DNA from: CAWDMN01 sp963803155
Lineage (GTDB): Bacteria; Acidobacteriota; Terriglobia; Versatilivoradales; Versatilivoraceae
NCBI GenBank assembly: GCA_963803155.1
Contig: CAWDMN010000113.1
Span: forward strand, 47,243 to 111,242
Length of the DNA stretch: 64,000 nucleotides
Reading direction: 5' to 3'
Shown here: piece by piece, positions 36,949 to 44,181 of the stretch
Position numbering within the stretch: position 1 is the first letter of the stretch
How the letters are laid out: each line of letters starts with the position of its first letter
Translations under genes and position numbers: made by a program
Notes under the pieces: model-generated
What the model was told of the DNA's origin: nothing
Database searches by the model: none
What the model saw: the letters and a program-made list of their open reading frames with translations, nothing else

Positions 36949-38466
36949 TCAATGCGCCTTGCCGTGCAGGTTCTGCAAATACTCCCGCATTAAGGGAGGC
37001 AGGCCACGATAATTTTCAAATCGCTCCGCATAGAGTTTCCCTTTCTGGAGATCAGGTTCAAAAACTCGGTCCAGTTTCACCATGGCATCCACACCGCTCT
37101 TGCAGTCCGGAAAGATGCCGCTGCCGACTCCCGCCAGAATTGCGGCCCCCAGTGCTCCCGCCTCGGTCACCACTGGACGAGCAAAGGGACGTCCCAGAAT
37201 GTCCGCACAAATCTGCACCCAGGCTTCCGACTTGCTGCCTCCTCCCGCGACCCGATAGCTTTCTATTTTGATCCCCGTGGAGGGCAAAGAATCGACGCAC
37301 TGCTTCAAATAAAAAGTACTCCCTTCCAAAATTCCTTTGAGGATGTCTCCTCTCGATGTATGCAGATGCAGCCCGGCCATGACACCACAAGAATTGGCAA
37401 GAAATTCAGGCGGACCCGTGGGAGCAAAGTGGGGCAAAACCACCACGCTGCTAAGTTCAGAGGGCATTTCCGCCGTCAACAGGGAGTAGCAATCCCCGCC
37501 CGAAGCCTTGGCTAGACGATGTTCCGCCGCCGCAAAAGTGTCGCGGAACCACTTCAGCAGAGCTCCTCCCTGGTTGTAAATGAAACTCACATATTTTCCT
37601 GGAACGGCGTGATGTTCCGTATTCAGACCATTCTGGATCATGACTGCGGGTTCCCGCTTCTGACTAAAAACAGGCGTGATACAAATATAAGTTCCCATCC
37701 CGTAAACTGCCTGGCCTTCTTCAATCACGCCACAACCCACCGCATTCGCGCATTGATCATGCGCGCCAGTCACAATGTCCACATTCGGGGGTAGGCCCAA
37801 TTCACTCGCCACTTGAGCCGAGACCTTTCCGGCCGGAGTGCCGGAAGACGCCACCTCGGGAAGCTTTTCCCGATCGAGTCCCGTGAGCCGCAGCATCTCT
37901 TCAGACCAGGCGGCGCACTCAATATCGAAAAGCAGCGTTCGGTTGGCCAGGGAGTAATCCAGCAGAGGATCGGCTCCCAACATGAACGACACGAAGCTGC
38001 TCCAGTGGAGAAACTTGTACGTCCGGGCAAAGAGATCCGGTTGGTGCCGCTGGATCCAATTCAGCTTCGTCAGGCTGTAATGGTTGCCCAGAGTGTTTCC
38101 GTTGATCCGGTACAGCTTCTCATTTTCGATACGGGCGCCGACGCTGTTTAAATATTCCTCCCCCCTCGCATCAAAGTTCAAAATGGAAGGGCCCAGCACT
38201 TCACGATTTTCGCTGACGGGGACTACGGCTTCTCCCAAAGAAGAAACGGCAAGGGCGGTAATCGGATCGGCGCTGGATAGAGCAATGACCTCACCCAGCA
38301 TTTGATAAATCTTTCGCCAAACCGCCAGTGCATCCAATTCAGCCCACCCTGGTCCCGCTCTTTCATAATCGTATTCCCGATAGGCAGCGGCCAGCAGATT
38401 TCCTTCAACGGAAAAAACCGCGGCCTTGCAGCCGGTAGTGCCCACATCCAATCCCAGCAGGCTCAT
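36949..38466 (-). CDS. FGGY-family carbohydrate kinase, xylulokinase-like
   Basis: 505 residues from ATG 38464-38466, with CGGAGGGGGGAAATC upstream. FGGY N-terminal motif LLGLDVGTTGCKAAVF, SGTPAGKVSAQVASELGL, GAHDQCANAVG, and the C-terminal domain motif YRVAGGGSKSEAWVQICADI...GALGAAILAG are typical of FGGY sugar kinases; the overall pattern is closest to xylulokinase or related ketose kinases. It overlaps the aldolase gene by ATGA (38463-38466), so translation is coupled. It would phosphorylate the ketose made by the isomerase at 40736, giving the aldolase its substrate. The exact sugar is not readable. Confidence 0.88.
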   Translation of the reverse strand: MSLLGLDVGTTGCKAAVFSVEGNLLAAAYREYDYERAGPGWAELDALAVWRKIYQMLGEVIALSSADPITALAVSSLGEAVVPVSENREVLGPSILNFDARGEEYLNSVGARIENEKLYRINGNTLGNHYSLTKLNWIQRHQPDLFARTYKFLHWSSFVSFMLGADPLLDYSLANRTLLFDIECAAWSEEMLRLTGLDREKLPEVASSGTPAGKVSAQVASELGLPPNVDIVTGAHDQCANAVGCGVIEEGQAVYGMGTYICITPVFSQKREPAVMIQNGLNTEHHAVPGKYVSFIYNQGGALLKWFRDTFAAAEHRLAKASGGDCYSLLTAEMPSELSSVVVLPHFAPTGPPEFLANSCGVMAGLHLHTSRGDILKGILEGSTFYLKQCVDSLPSTGIKIESYRVAGGGSKSEAWVQICADILGRPFARPVVTEAGALGAAILAGVGSGIFPDCKSGVDAMVKLDRVFEPDLQKGKLYAERFENYRGLPPLMREYLQNLHGKAH

Positions 38467-39383
38467 GATTTCCCCCCTCCGGCAATCAAGCTCTTTGTTC
38501 CCGCTATGCCAAAATAATCGCGGATGAGGTGGCAAGTCCTCAGATAAAGCGTGTCCTGAGCCTTGCGTTCATCGCCCGCATGAGCAAGAAGTCCCTGCTC
38601 ATAAGCTTGACGAATTTCGGAACCGACATTCACCTTGGCAATCCCGCGCTGGATGGCCTCCAATAGGCTATCCCGGCGGACTCCCGATCCGCCGTGCAAA
38701 ACCAAGGGGATGCCGGTTGCCTGCCTCAGCTTATCGAGATGCTCCAAATTCAGCCTGGCTTGAGTTTTCTTTTGATCCTTTAATGCTCCCGAAACGGCCC
38801 CGTGGATGTTACCCACGGCCACCGAGAGCCAGTCGCAGCCGGTTTCCGACACAAAGCGCCTGGCATTTTCCACATCAGTGAAGCCGAGGCCTGAGGCAAA
38901 GAGTTCCTCATATGGGATCTGAGGCCCAACCCCCTCCCTGATAATCGCCCCTAACTCGGCTTCACAGGGAATCCCATTGGCGTGGGCCATAGCCACGACC
39001 CGCCGAGTGGCCTCAATGTTTTGGTTCAATTCAAGCAGTGAACCATCCACCATCACGGAATGAAAACCCAAATCGACGGCGTCCTGAAGAATCGGCAGAT
39101 AATCCACTTCGAGCCCGTCTTCATCAATGACGGGGATGTGGTCCAAATGCAAACGCACATGTTCCGGAGCATTCCAGCGGGAAAATTCCTTCATTACGGC
39201 GGCAGGCCCCCGACAGGTAAACTTGAGCCACTCGATGCGCGCAACCTCGATGAGCGCAAAGCAATCCTGATCCACCACGGCGCGGATCACAGGCCTGATC
39301 ATAGACAGGTACGGCACATTGAAGGCCGGTACCACGATTCCCGAATGGAAAGCGTTCTTGACGATTGCGGCCGTGCTCTGCAT
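38463..39383 (-). CDS. class II aldolase, fructose-bisphosphate/tagatose-bisphosphate aldolase-like
   Basis: 306 residues. Class II aldolase barrel motifs: PAFNVPY, LHLDHIPV (zinc His), VMVDGS, CEAELGAI, SVAVGNIHG (zinc His), LVLHGGSGV (zinc His), and KVNVGSEIR. The family includes FbaA, GatY/KbaY and AgaY-type aldolases, and cleaves phosphorylated ketoses into DHAP plus an aldehyde. It starts directly after the stop of the epimerase gene and overlaps the kinase start, so the three are one transcriptional unit. With isomerase and kinase it forms a complete catabolic core. Whether the substrate is a 1-phosphate or a 1,6-bisphosphate is unclear. Confidence 0.88.
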   Translation of the reverse strand: MQSTAAIVKNAFHSGIVVPAFNVPYLSMIRPVIRAVVDQDCFALIEVARIEWLKFTCRGPAAVMKEFSRWNAPEHVRLHLDHIPVIDEDGLEVDYLPILQDAVDLGFHSVMVDGSLLELNQNIEATRRVVAMAHANGIPCEAELGAIIREGVGPQIPYEELFASGLGFTDVENARRFVSETGCDWLSVAVGNIHGAVSGALKDQKKTQARLNLEHLDKLRQATGIPLVLHGGSGVRRDSLLEAIQRGIAKVNVGSEIRQAYEQGLLAHAGDERKAQDTLYLRTCHLIRDYFGIAGTKSLIAGGGKS

Positions 39384-40430
39384 CTATTCCTTCCTTCCTG
39401 ATAATTCCACGACCTCGAGATCGAGCGAATACCGACGACTCTCTCCCGCCGCCAGCATGGGCAAGGCATCCTGTTGGCGGGCCATCGCGCGGCCTCCGAT
39501 CACCCGGCAATTGGAGGGTTCCACTCCCAGCACGTACAATCCTTCTCCCATCATCTTCCACTCCATCATATAAGGAAGAGTGGATTTGTCGAAGGACAAG
39601 CGCAGCCCCAAGCCCAGAGCGGGATTCCGTACCTCAACCTTAGCCCTCCCATCGGCGCCGGCCAACGGTGTGTGAAGGAACACCTGCTCCTGGTATCCGG
39701 GTGTCGGAGCTTGAAAGACGTGCCAATGCTGGATTCCTTCCTCCGCCACCGCATCGCGGGGAAGCGATTTTTCCGCCTCCACTTTTAATTCCGTGCTTTC
39801 GCTCAAAAGAGGGAAACCCAAATTGATATGATAGAGAATCATGTGAGGATTCGGGCTGAATCCTTCGTTGGCCACTACATCCTCAATCCGGATCTGGTTG
39901 GATCCCAGCCGGGTCGAGATACGGCGCCGCAACACCATATTTTCGCCGAACACCCTTGCCTGGCGAATTTCTCCGGACACCGCCAATTCGTAGTCATCTC
40001 CAACCCAAGAGGCCTGGCAGCTAACCGCGCGGGCCGGCAAATTGCTCAAGCGCCCATGCAGGCCAAAATCTTCCCCGGCATCGCGGCAAGGGGGGCCGAA
40101 TTGGTCCAACCCGCAAGTAACCAACAGACCTCCCTGAAAGGATCGCAACCAATCCAGTCCTGATGCCTCATAATAGGCGGGGTGCGGCGCTCCCACCGGG
40201 GAAGTCCAAGCCAGGGACAGACCTTTGTAATGACAGGAAGAAATGTCCATGGCCCGGTCAGCCAGCACCTGGAAGTTCAAGCCGCTCCCCGTCCAAACCT
40301 GCAGAGCCCGAGTGCCTCGTTCAACTCCATCCGCGGCTTCCAGCAATTTGATTCCAGCCAGCTGATCCATGTGCCCGACATGTCGAAGCAGCTCCTGCCG
40401 ACTCCAGGAACAACCGTAAATATTGGCCAT
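39384..40430 (-). CDS. DUF4432-type aldose-epimerase-like protein
   Basis: 348 residues from ATG 40428-40430, nine bases after GGAGGGGGAGG; GTG 40439 is an alternative. Galactose-mutarotase-like beta-sandwich with LADRAMDISSCHYKGLSLAWTSP, FGLHGRLSNLPA (His of the aldose-epimerase active site), ILYHINLGFPLL and GLYVLGVEPSNC. DUF4432 proteins are usually found beside sugar isomerases and kinases and are thought to interconvert anomers or epimers. It follows a 305-base gap filled with family-1 repeat copy B, and precedes the aldolase gene without a gap. Role in anomer supply to the isomerase is an inference. Confidence 0.82.
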   Translation of the reverse strand: MANIYGCSWSRQELLRHVGHMDQLAGIKLLEAADGVERGTRALQVWTGSGLNFQVLADRAMDISSCHYKGLSLAWTSPVGAPHPAYYEASGLDWLRSFQGGLLVTCGLDQFGPPCRDAGEDFGLHGRLSNLPARAVSCQASWVGDDYELAVSGEIRQARVFGENMVLRRRISTRLGSNQIRIEDVVANEGFSPNPHMILYHINLGFPLLSESTELKVEAEKSLPRDAVAEEGIQHWHVFQAPTPGYQEQVFLHTPLAGADGRAKVEVRNPALGLGLRLSFDKSTLPYMMEWKMMGEGLYVLGVEPSNCRVIGGRAMARQQDALPMLAAGESRRYSLDLEVVELSGRKE

Positions 40431-40460
40431 AGTATTCACCCTCCCCCTCCAAAGATTGAA

Positions 40461-40705
40461 TAGGCTCCCTAGAAATTAACTTTGGGTAACAGTCCAAATT
40501 AGCCGAGCTGCTAAGCCTCCCCCTCACCCGTCCGCCACGGCGGACACCCTCTCCCCGCTAACGCGGGGCGAGGGCTGTGAATTACCGCATGCCTTCTCCC
40601 CCGCCGGGGGGAGAAGGTGGTCCGACGAAGGAGGACCGGATGAGGGGGGCGTTGAATATTTTCATCTTCTTGTTGTGCCCGCCGCGCCGTCATGCGCGCC
40701 TGCCT
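40461..40705 (+). repeat. dispersed intergenic repeat, family 1, copy B
   Basis: Shares all main modules with copy A: AACTTTGGGTAACAG, GAGCTGCTAAGCCTCCCCC, CTCTCCCCGCTAACGCGGGG, GAGGGCTGTGAATTACCGCA, GGATGAGGGGGG, CGTTGAATATTTTCATCTTC and TTGTTGTGCCCGC. The variable central palindrome is GTCCGCCACGGCGGAC. It splits the minus-strand sugar operon between isomerase and epimerase genes. Confidence 0.88.
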
Positions 40706-40735
40706 ACGAATCAAGCCTCTTTAATGATTGTCCCT

Positions 40736-42118
40736 TTACAGCAGGATGGCTTTAATATCCGCCATCTCACAGAAGGCAGCCAGTTCGTCGTACAAGTGTG
40801 CCCCATATCCCAACACTGCGTACTCATTATTCCAACTTTCCAGCAATTTTTCGATATCACAATGGGCCGTCACAAATGCATGGGGCCAGAAGGGTATGTT
40901 ACATTCCCGGCGCCGTTCCGCCAATTGTTGAGCGGGCGGCTCAAACACCGTGCATCGCGTGACAACCATTTCGAACTTCCCATCGTGACGGCCCAACCTA
41001 GCCAACACTCCTTCGCCTGGTTTGCAGACCAGATCGACGGAAATCCCTCCCGCTTCCCCTTCGGTGGGGATGCCATGTTCGGCAAATTTGGCCGGACCCG
41101 CCAGCCCCGCGAGTGAAGGCGGACAAGCCCCATCCCCGATGATTTTAATTTCATTATTCGATTTGTCGATATGCTGCAAATCTCCATAGTAAACCGGCTC
41201 TTCACTCAAATCAGTGAGCAGCTTCACACTCATCAGTGTATTAAAGTCGCTGAGCGTGGAAGTGGCAACACTTCGGTTCAACATGAGGCTCTGGGCAAAA
41301 CAGGTGGCGCTGTAAGCATCTCCTAATCCGGGGAAAGATTGGATTGTATAAAAATCCCAACCTTCTTTTTCCAGGATTTTCCCAATGGCCAAATACAGGC
41401 GGATGGATCGATTAGCCATTTCCCCCTCGGGAAGAGGGACAGAAAAGAGAGGCTGGATCAAGGCTCGCGCGGCCCGCAGTTCCTCAGCCGAAATTCCTTT
41501 GGCTGTTTCCAACAACTCGGTAGTGTCCCGTCCATCTATGTCCACTCCGAAGATTTTCATCCACTGCGATGGATCGGCCACGCCACAGGATTGCCCCATG
41601 CCTCGTCCGCCAAAGACGCCAACCGTGCTTTGGTTGAGCCGGTTCTTTTCACCGCAGGCCCGGCAATAGGCCAAGATCTTTTTGATCTCGCGCGAATCGT
41701 CAAAGCTGCCATAAACAAAGCGGTGCCCAATGCCAATCTCTTTGAGCGCGCCATGCAACACCAGGCCGCCCACGGGCCGCCAACCTTGTGAACCTGGATT
41801 GGTCCAGAGCAAAATGCCTTTGCCGGAGAAAGAAAAATCGCGCAGTGCCGCCACCAGGTGTGCCGCCCAAACCCAGGTTCCAGAAAACAGGATGACTGCA
41901 TCAATGTCATCCCGCTTCTTAAACCTGGCGAGACATTCACGGGCCTCACGTTTTGAAGCAATCACCAGGTCATGTTCCACCAATTCCAATCCCGCGGTCC
42001 GCAGGGCTTTCTTGGCATTTTCAACCAGAGTATCGTCAATGAAAGGCTGTCCCAGGGGGTCCTGCAATCCATCTTTATGAACTCCATAAACAATGAATCC
42101 AACCTTTGATTTGATCAT
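40736..42118 (-). CDS. L-fucose/L-arabinose isomerase-superfamily sugar isomerase
   Basis: 460 residues from ATG 42116-42118, preceded by AAAGGAGGAAATAGG. The fold is that of the fucose/arabinose isomerase family: DAVILFSGTWVWAAHLVAAL, LLWTNPGSQGW, VGVFGGRGMGQ, GISAEELRAARA and a C-terminal IPFWPHAFVT region. Such enzymes interconvert aldose and ketose with a Mn2+-assisted enediol step. It is preceded by the permease gene (80 bases) and followed by kinase and aldolase genes downstream of the repeat, giving a full isomerase-kinase-aldolase route. The exact sugar (a 6-deoxyhexose, pentose or sulfo-sugar) cannot be told by eye. Confidence 0.85.
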   Translation of the reverse strand: MIKSKVGFIVYGVHKDGLQDPLGQPFIDDTLVENAKKALRTAGLELVEHDLVIASKREARECLARFKKRDDIDAVILFSGTWVWAAHLVAALRDFSFSGKGILLWTNPGSQGWRPVGGLVLHGALKEIGIGHRFVYGSFDDSREIKKILAYCRACGEKNRLNQSTVGVFGGRGMGQSCGVADPSQWMKIFGVDIDGRDTTELLETAKGISAEELRAARALIQPLFSVPLPEGEMANRSIRLYLAIGKILEKEGWDFYTIQSFPGLGDAYSATCFAQSLMLNRSVATSTLSDFNTLMSVKLLTDLSEEPVYYGDLQHIDKSNNEIKIIGDGACPPSLAGLAGPAKFAEHGIPTEGEAGGISVDLVCKPGEGVLARLGRHDGKFEMVVTRCTVFEPPAQQLAERRRECNIPFWPHAFVTAHCDIEKLLESWNNEYAVLGYGAHLYDELAAFCEMADIKAILL

Positions 42119-42198
42119 CCTATTTCCTCCTTTTGTGCTTCTTCTAGACAATTTGAACAGATTGATGGGGAGCTGCAGTAGACCGGTTCAACCATGCC

Positions 42199-43554
42199 CT
42201 AATCTTCAGGCACATCGAAACTGACCAGTTCCGAACGGAACCAGCGGGTCTTATAAGCCCCGTAGGCAATCCCGGCCAACACCCAGAGCGCTCCGAAGAT
42301 TTTGGCGGGCCGGCTGAGGTTTAGCCAAAGCAGCAGACAGATGATAAAACCCGACATCGGGCTCACAAAATAAATCCATTTCCTTTCGGTTTCGCGCAGG
42401 AAATAATGCGTGAATGCGGCGGCGTTGACCCCCATGAATGCCAGCAGAGCGCCGAAGTTCAGCAATTCGGCGCACCGTTCAAAGCTGATGAACTGGGACC
42501 CCACCAGTGCCAGGGCGCCAACAAAAAGCACGTTATTGCGGGGAATTCGCGTCTTCGGGTCAATAGCCCCGAAAAAAGACCTGGGGATGGCGTTGCCGCG
42601 CCCCATCCCATAGAGCAAACGCGCCGCGCCCAACTGGGATCCCATCCCGGAACCTACCGTCGCCACCAGCAGGGCAAAATTGATCAGCCCGAAAAGCCAG
42701 GAACCACCAGCCCGTCCAGCCACATGGACAAAGGCCGTATCCACATCGGGGAAAGGCTGAGAGCTGGGCCACACCAACTGGGCGGCATAGACTTCAATCG
42801 ACGCCAGAATCCCGGTTAAGAGGCAGACCAAAACCGTGGCCAGCAAAATATTCCGTCTTGGATTCTCAGCCTCCTCGGAGAGCGTCGAAATACCGTCAAA
42901 CCCGATGTACGTGAGCACGGCCAGAGATGTCCCCCCCAGGACCGCCGTAGTGGAAAAGGTATGTGAATCGTAGAAAGGGCGGACGAAAAACTCCGCACCA
43001 CCCCGCGGAACGCCCAAAATGTAACGAGCCGCCGCCACCAGAAAAATACCAATCACAATTGCCATGGCAGCGGCCAATCCTTCGTTGATCCTGGCGGAGG
43101 TACGAACGCCAAACAGGTTCATTCCAGTAAAAAGCAAGGCAAAGAAAACTGCCCAAAGTGGAAAAGGGATTTCCGGCAACAGATTGCCGGCGGCTTTGCT
43201 ACACCATACCGTGCAGAGGATCGGATTAACCATATAATCCATGGCCATTCCCCAACCCGTAACGAAGCCAAGTCCGGGATGAATTTCCCGGCCCACATAA
43301 GTGAATGCCGAACCGGCGCTGGGGTAAACTCGCGCCATCAGTCCATAGCTTCCGGCGGTGAACAACATGGCCACCATGGCAATCATAATCGTAGTTACCG
43401 CATGACCCTGGGCGCGCTGGCTCATCACTCCAAAAACCGGCATGGGCGCCGTAAGTTGGATCACAATGAGTCCGTAAAAAATTAAGTCCCAAAGCCCCAG
43501 CACGCGCCGGAGTTTGGGTTCATTCCGAGAAGTGGCAGTGGGAGTAATTGGCAT
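42199..43554 (-). CDS. APC-superfamily permease
   Basis: 451 residues. The internal ATG 43552-43554 (MPITPTATSRNEPKLRR) is preferred: AGGAGGAGC lies 13 bases upstream, and the longer frame would read through a palindromic repeat. About 12 membrane segments, beginning LGLWDLIFYGLIVIQLTAPMP, with APC landmarks GLMARVYPSAGSAFTYVGRE, GFDGISTLSEEAENPRRN and GSGMGSQLGAARLLYGMGR. APC carriers usually move amino acids or amines with Na+ or H+. As the first gene of a sugar operon this is unexpected and may indicate that the transported compound is an amino sugar or a sugar-acid conjugate (inference). Confidence 0.88.
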   Translation of the reverse strand: MPITPTATSRNEPKLRRVLGLWDLIFYGLIVIQLTAPMPVFGVMSQRAQGHAVTTIMIAMVAMLFTAGSYGLMARVYPSAGSAFTYVGREIHPGLGFVTGWGMAMDYMVNPILCTVWCSKAAGNLLPEIPFPLWAVFFALLFTGMNLFGVRTSARINEGLAAAMAIVIGIFLVAAARYILGVPRGGAEFFVRPFYDSHTFSTTAVLGGTSLAVLTYIGFDGISTLSEEAENPRRNILLATVLVCLLTGILASIEVYAAQLVWPSSQPFPDVDTAFVHVAGRAGGSWLFGLINFALLVATVGSGMGSQLGAARLLYGMGRGNAIPRSFFGAIDPKTRIPRNNVLFVGALALVGSQFISFERCAELLNFGALLAFMGVNAAAFTHYFLRETERKWIYFVSPMSGFIICLLLWLNLSRPAKIFGALWVLAGIAYGAYKTRWFRSELVSFDVPED

Positions 43555-43588
43555 ATTGGGGGGAGATGCTCCTCCTAGATGGAGTCCA

Positions 43589-43612
43589 ATTATAGAGTTT
43601 GTTTTCGACAAA
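43589..43612 (-). promoter_or_regulatory. candidate promoter (-10 box) and imperfect palindrome of the sugar operon
   Basis: On the minus strand TATAAT (43594-43589) lies 35 bases before the permease ATG. Just upstream, TTTGT and ACAAA form an imperfect palindrome, TTTGTCGAAAACAAA (43612-43598). No good -35 box exists at 17 bases, as for an activated promoter. Low certainty. Confidence 0.4.
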
Positions 43613-43643
43613 TAATGAGAAGGCCGGAAAAAGCGGCACATCC

Positions 43644-43705
43644 TGTAGGGCGGTTGTGTCAACCGCCGGGGCTGCTTCCCCGGCGGTTTATAAAAACGCC
43701 CTACA
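43644..43705. repeat. nested inverted repeat
   Basis: TGTAGGGCG (43644-43652) pairs with CGCCCTACA (43697-43705). Inside, CCGCCGGGG pairs with CCCCGGCGG. Such TGTAGGGCG-ended hairpins act as dispersed non-coding repeats in many genomes; a single copy is seen here. Confidence 0.7.
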
Positions 43706-43991
43706 AGGAAGGTCATTCCTCACAGTTCAAAATGTAGACTTTATACAAAGACTCTAGATGGAAAAAGACAAGATAACATCACAGGCCCATGAGATTCTGT
43801 AAATATATTAATGGCCATACCAATAGTTGGCGCGAATCTAAAATAAATAAATAAATCAGGAAAATGAAAGCCCGCTACTCTTGTCCCAAGAAGCGGGAAG
43901 AGGATCGTCCGCGGATGCGAGCCGGGTGAAGGGCCGCTCCGGGAGCGGATTCGCAGGCCCCTCATCCATTCGCCAAAGCGGGACCGGTCCC

Positions 43992-44034
43992 CCTTTTCCC
44001 CATCCGCCGCAGCGGACGGGGAAAAGGCTTTTTT
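43992..44034 (+). terminator. strong terminator-like hairpin, plus-strand orientation
   Basis: CCTTTTCCCC (43992-44001) pairs with GGGGAAAAGG (44018-44027), with an inner CCGC/GCGG stem, then C and six T (44029-44034). Nearby genes are on the minus strand, so it may block antisense transcription or be part of a repeat. Confidence 0.6.
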
Positions 44035-44181
44035 CGCCCCCCGAACACTCGCGACCAATTCCCTTTGCTCATTTCACCCTGGTATTTTATTATCGCCAAC
44101 AAAGGCAATGATTTCTCTTTTGTCCGGAATGCGGGATCGGCCCGCAACCAGGTCCAGACGATCCCGTCCTAATCGGAAAGG

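Larger units (their letters stand above)
43555..44181. other. intergenic region upstream of the sugar operon
   Basis: About 630 bases with promoter (43589-43612), nested inverted repeat (43644-43705) and terminator-like hairpin (43992-44034). Further GC-rich repeats at 43862-43975 include GCCCGCTACTC, AAGAAGCGGGAAG and GGGCCGCTCCGGGAGCGG. No credible gene. Confidence 0.55.

Noticed and set aside
40577..41116. 179-codon plus-strand frame
   Set aside because: Starts inside repeat copy B and runs opposite the isomerase gene; no evidence of coding.
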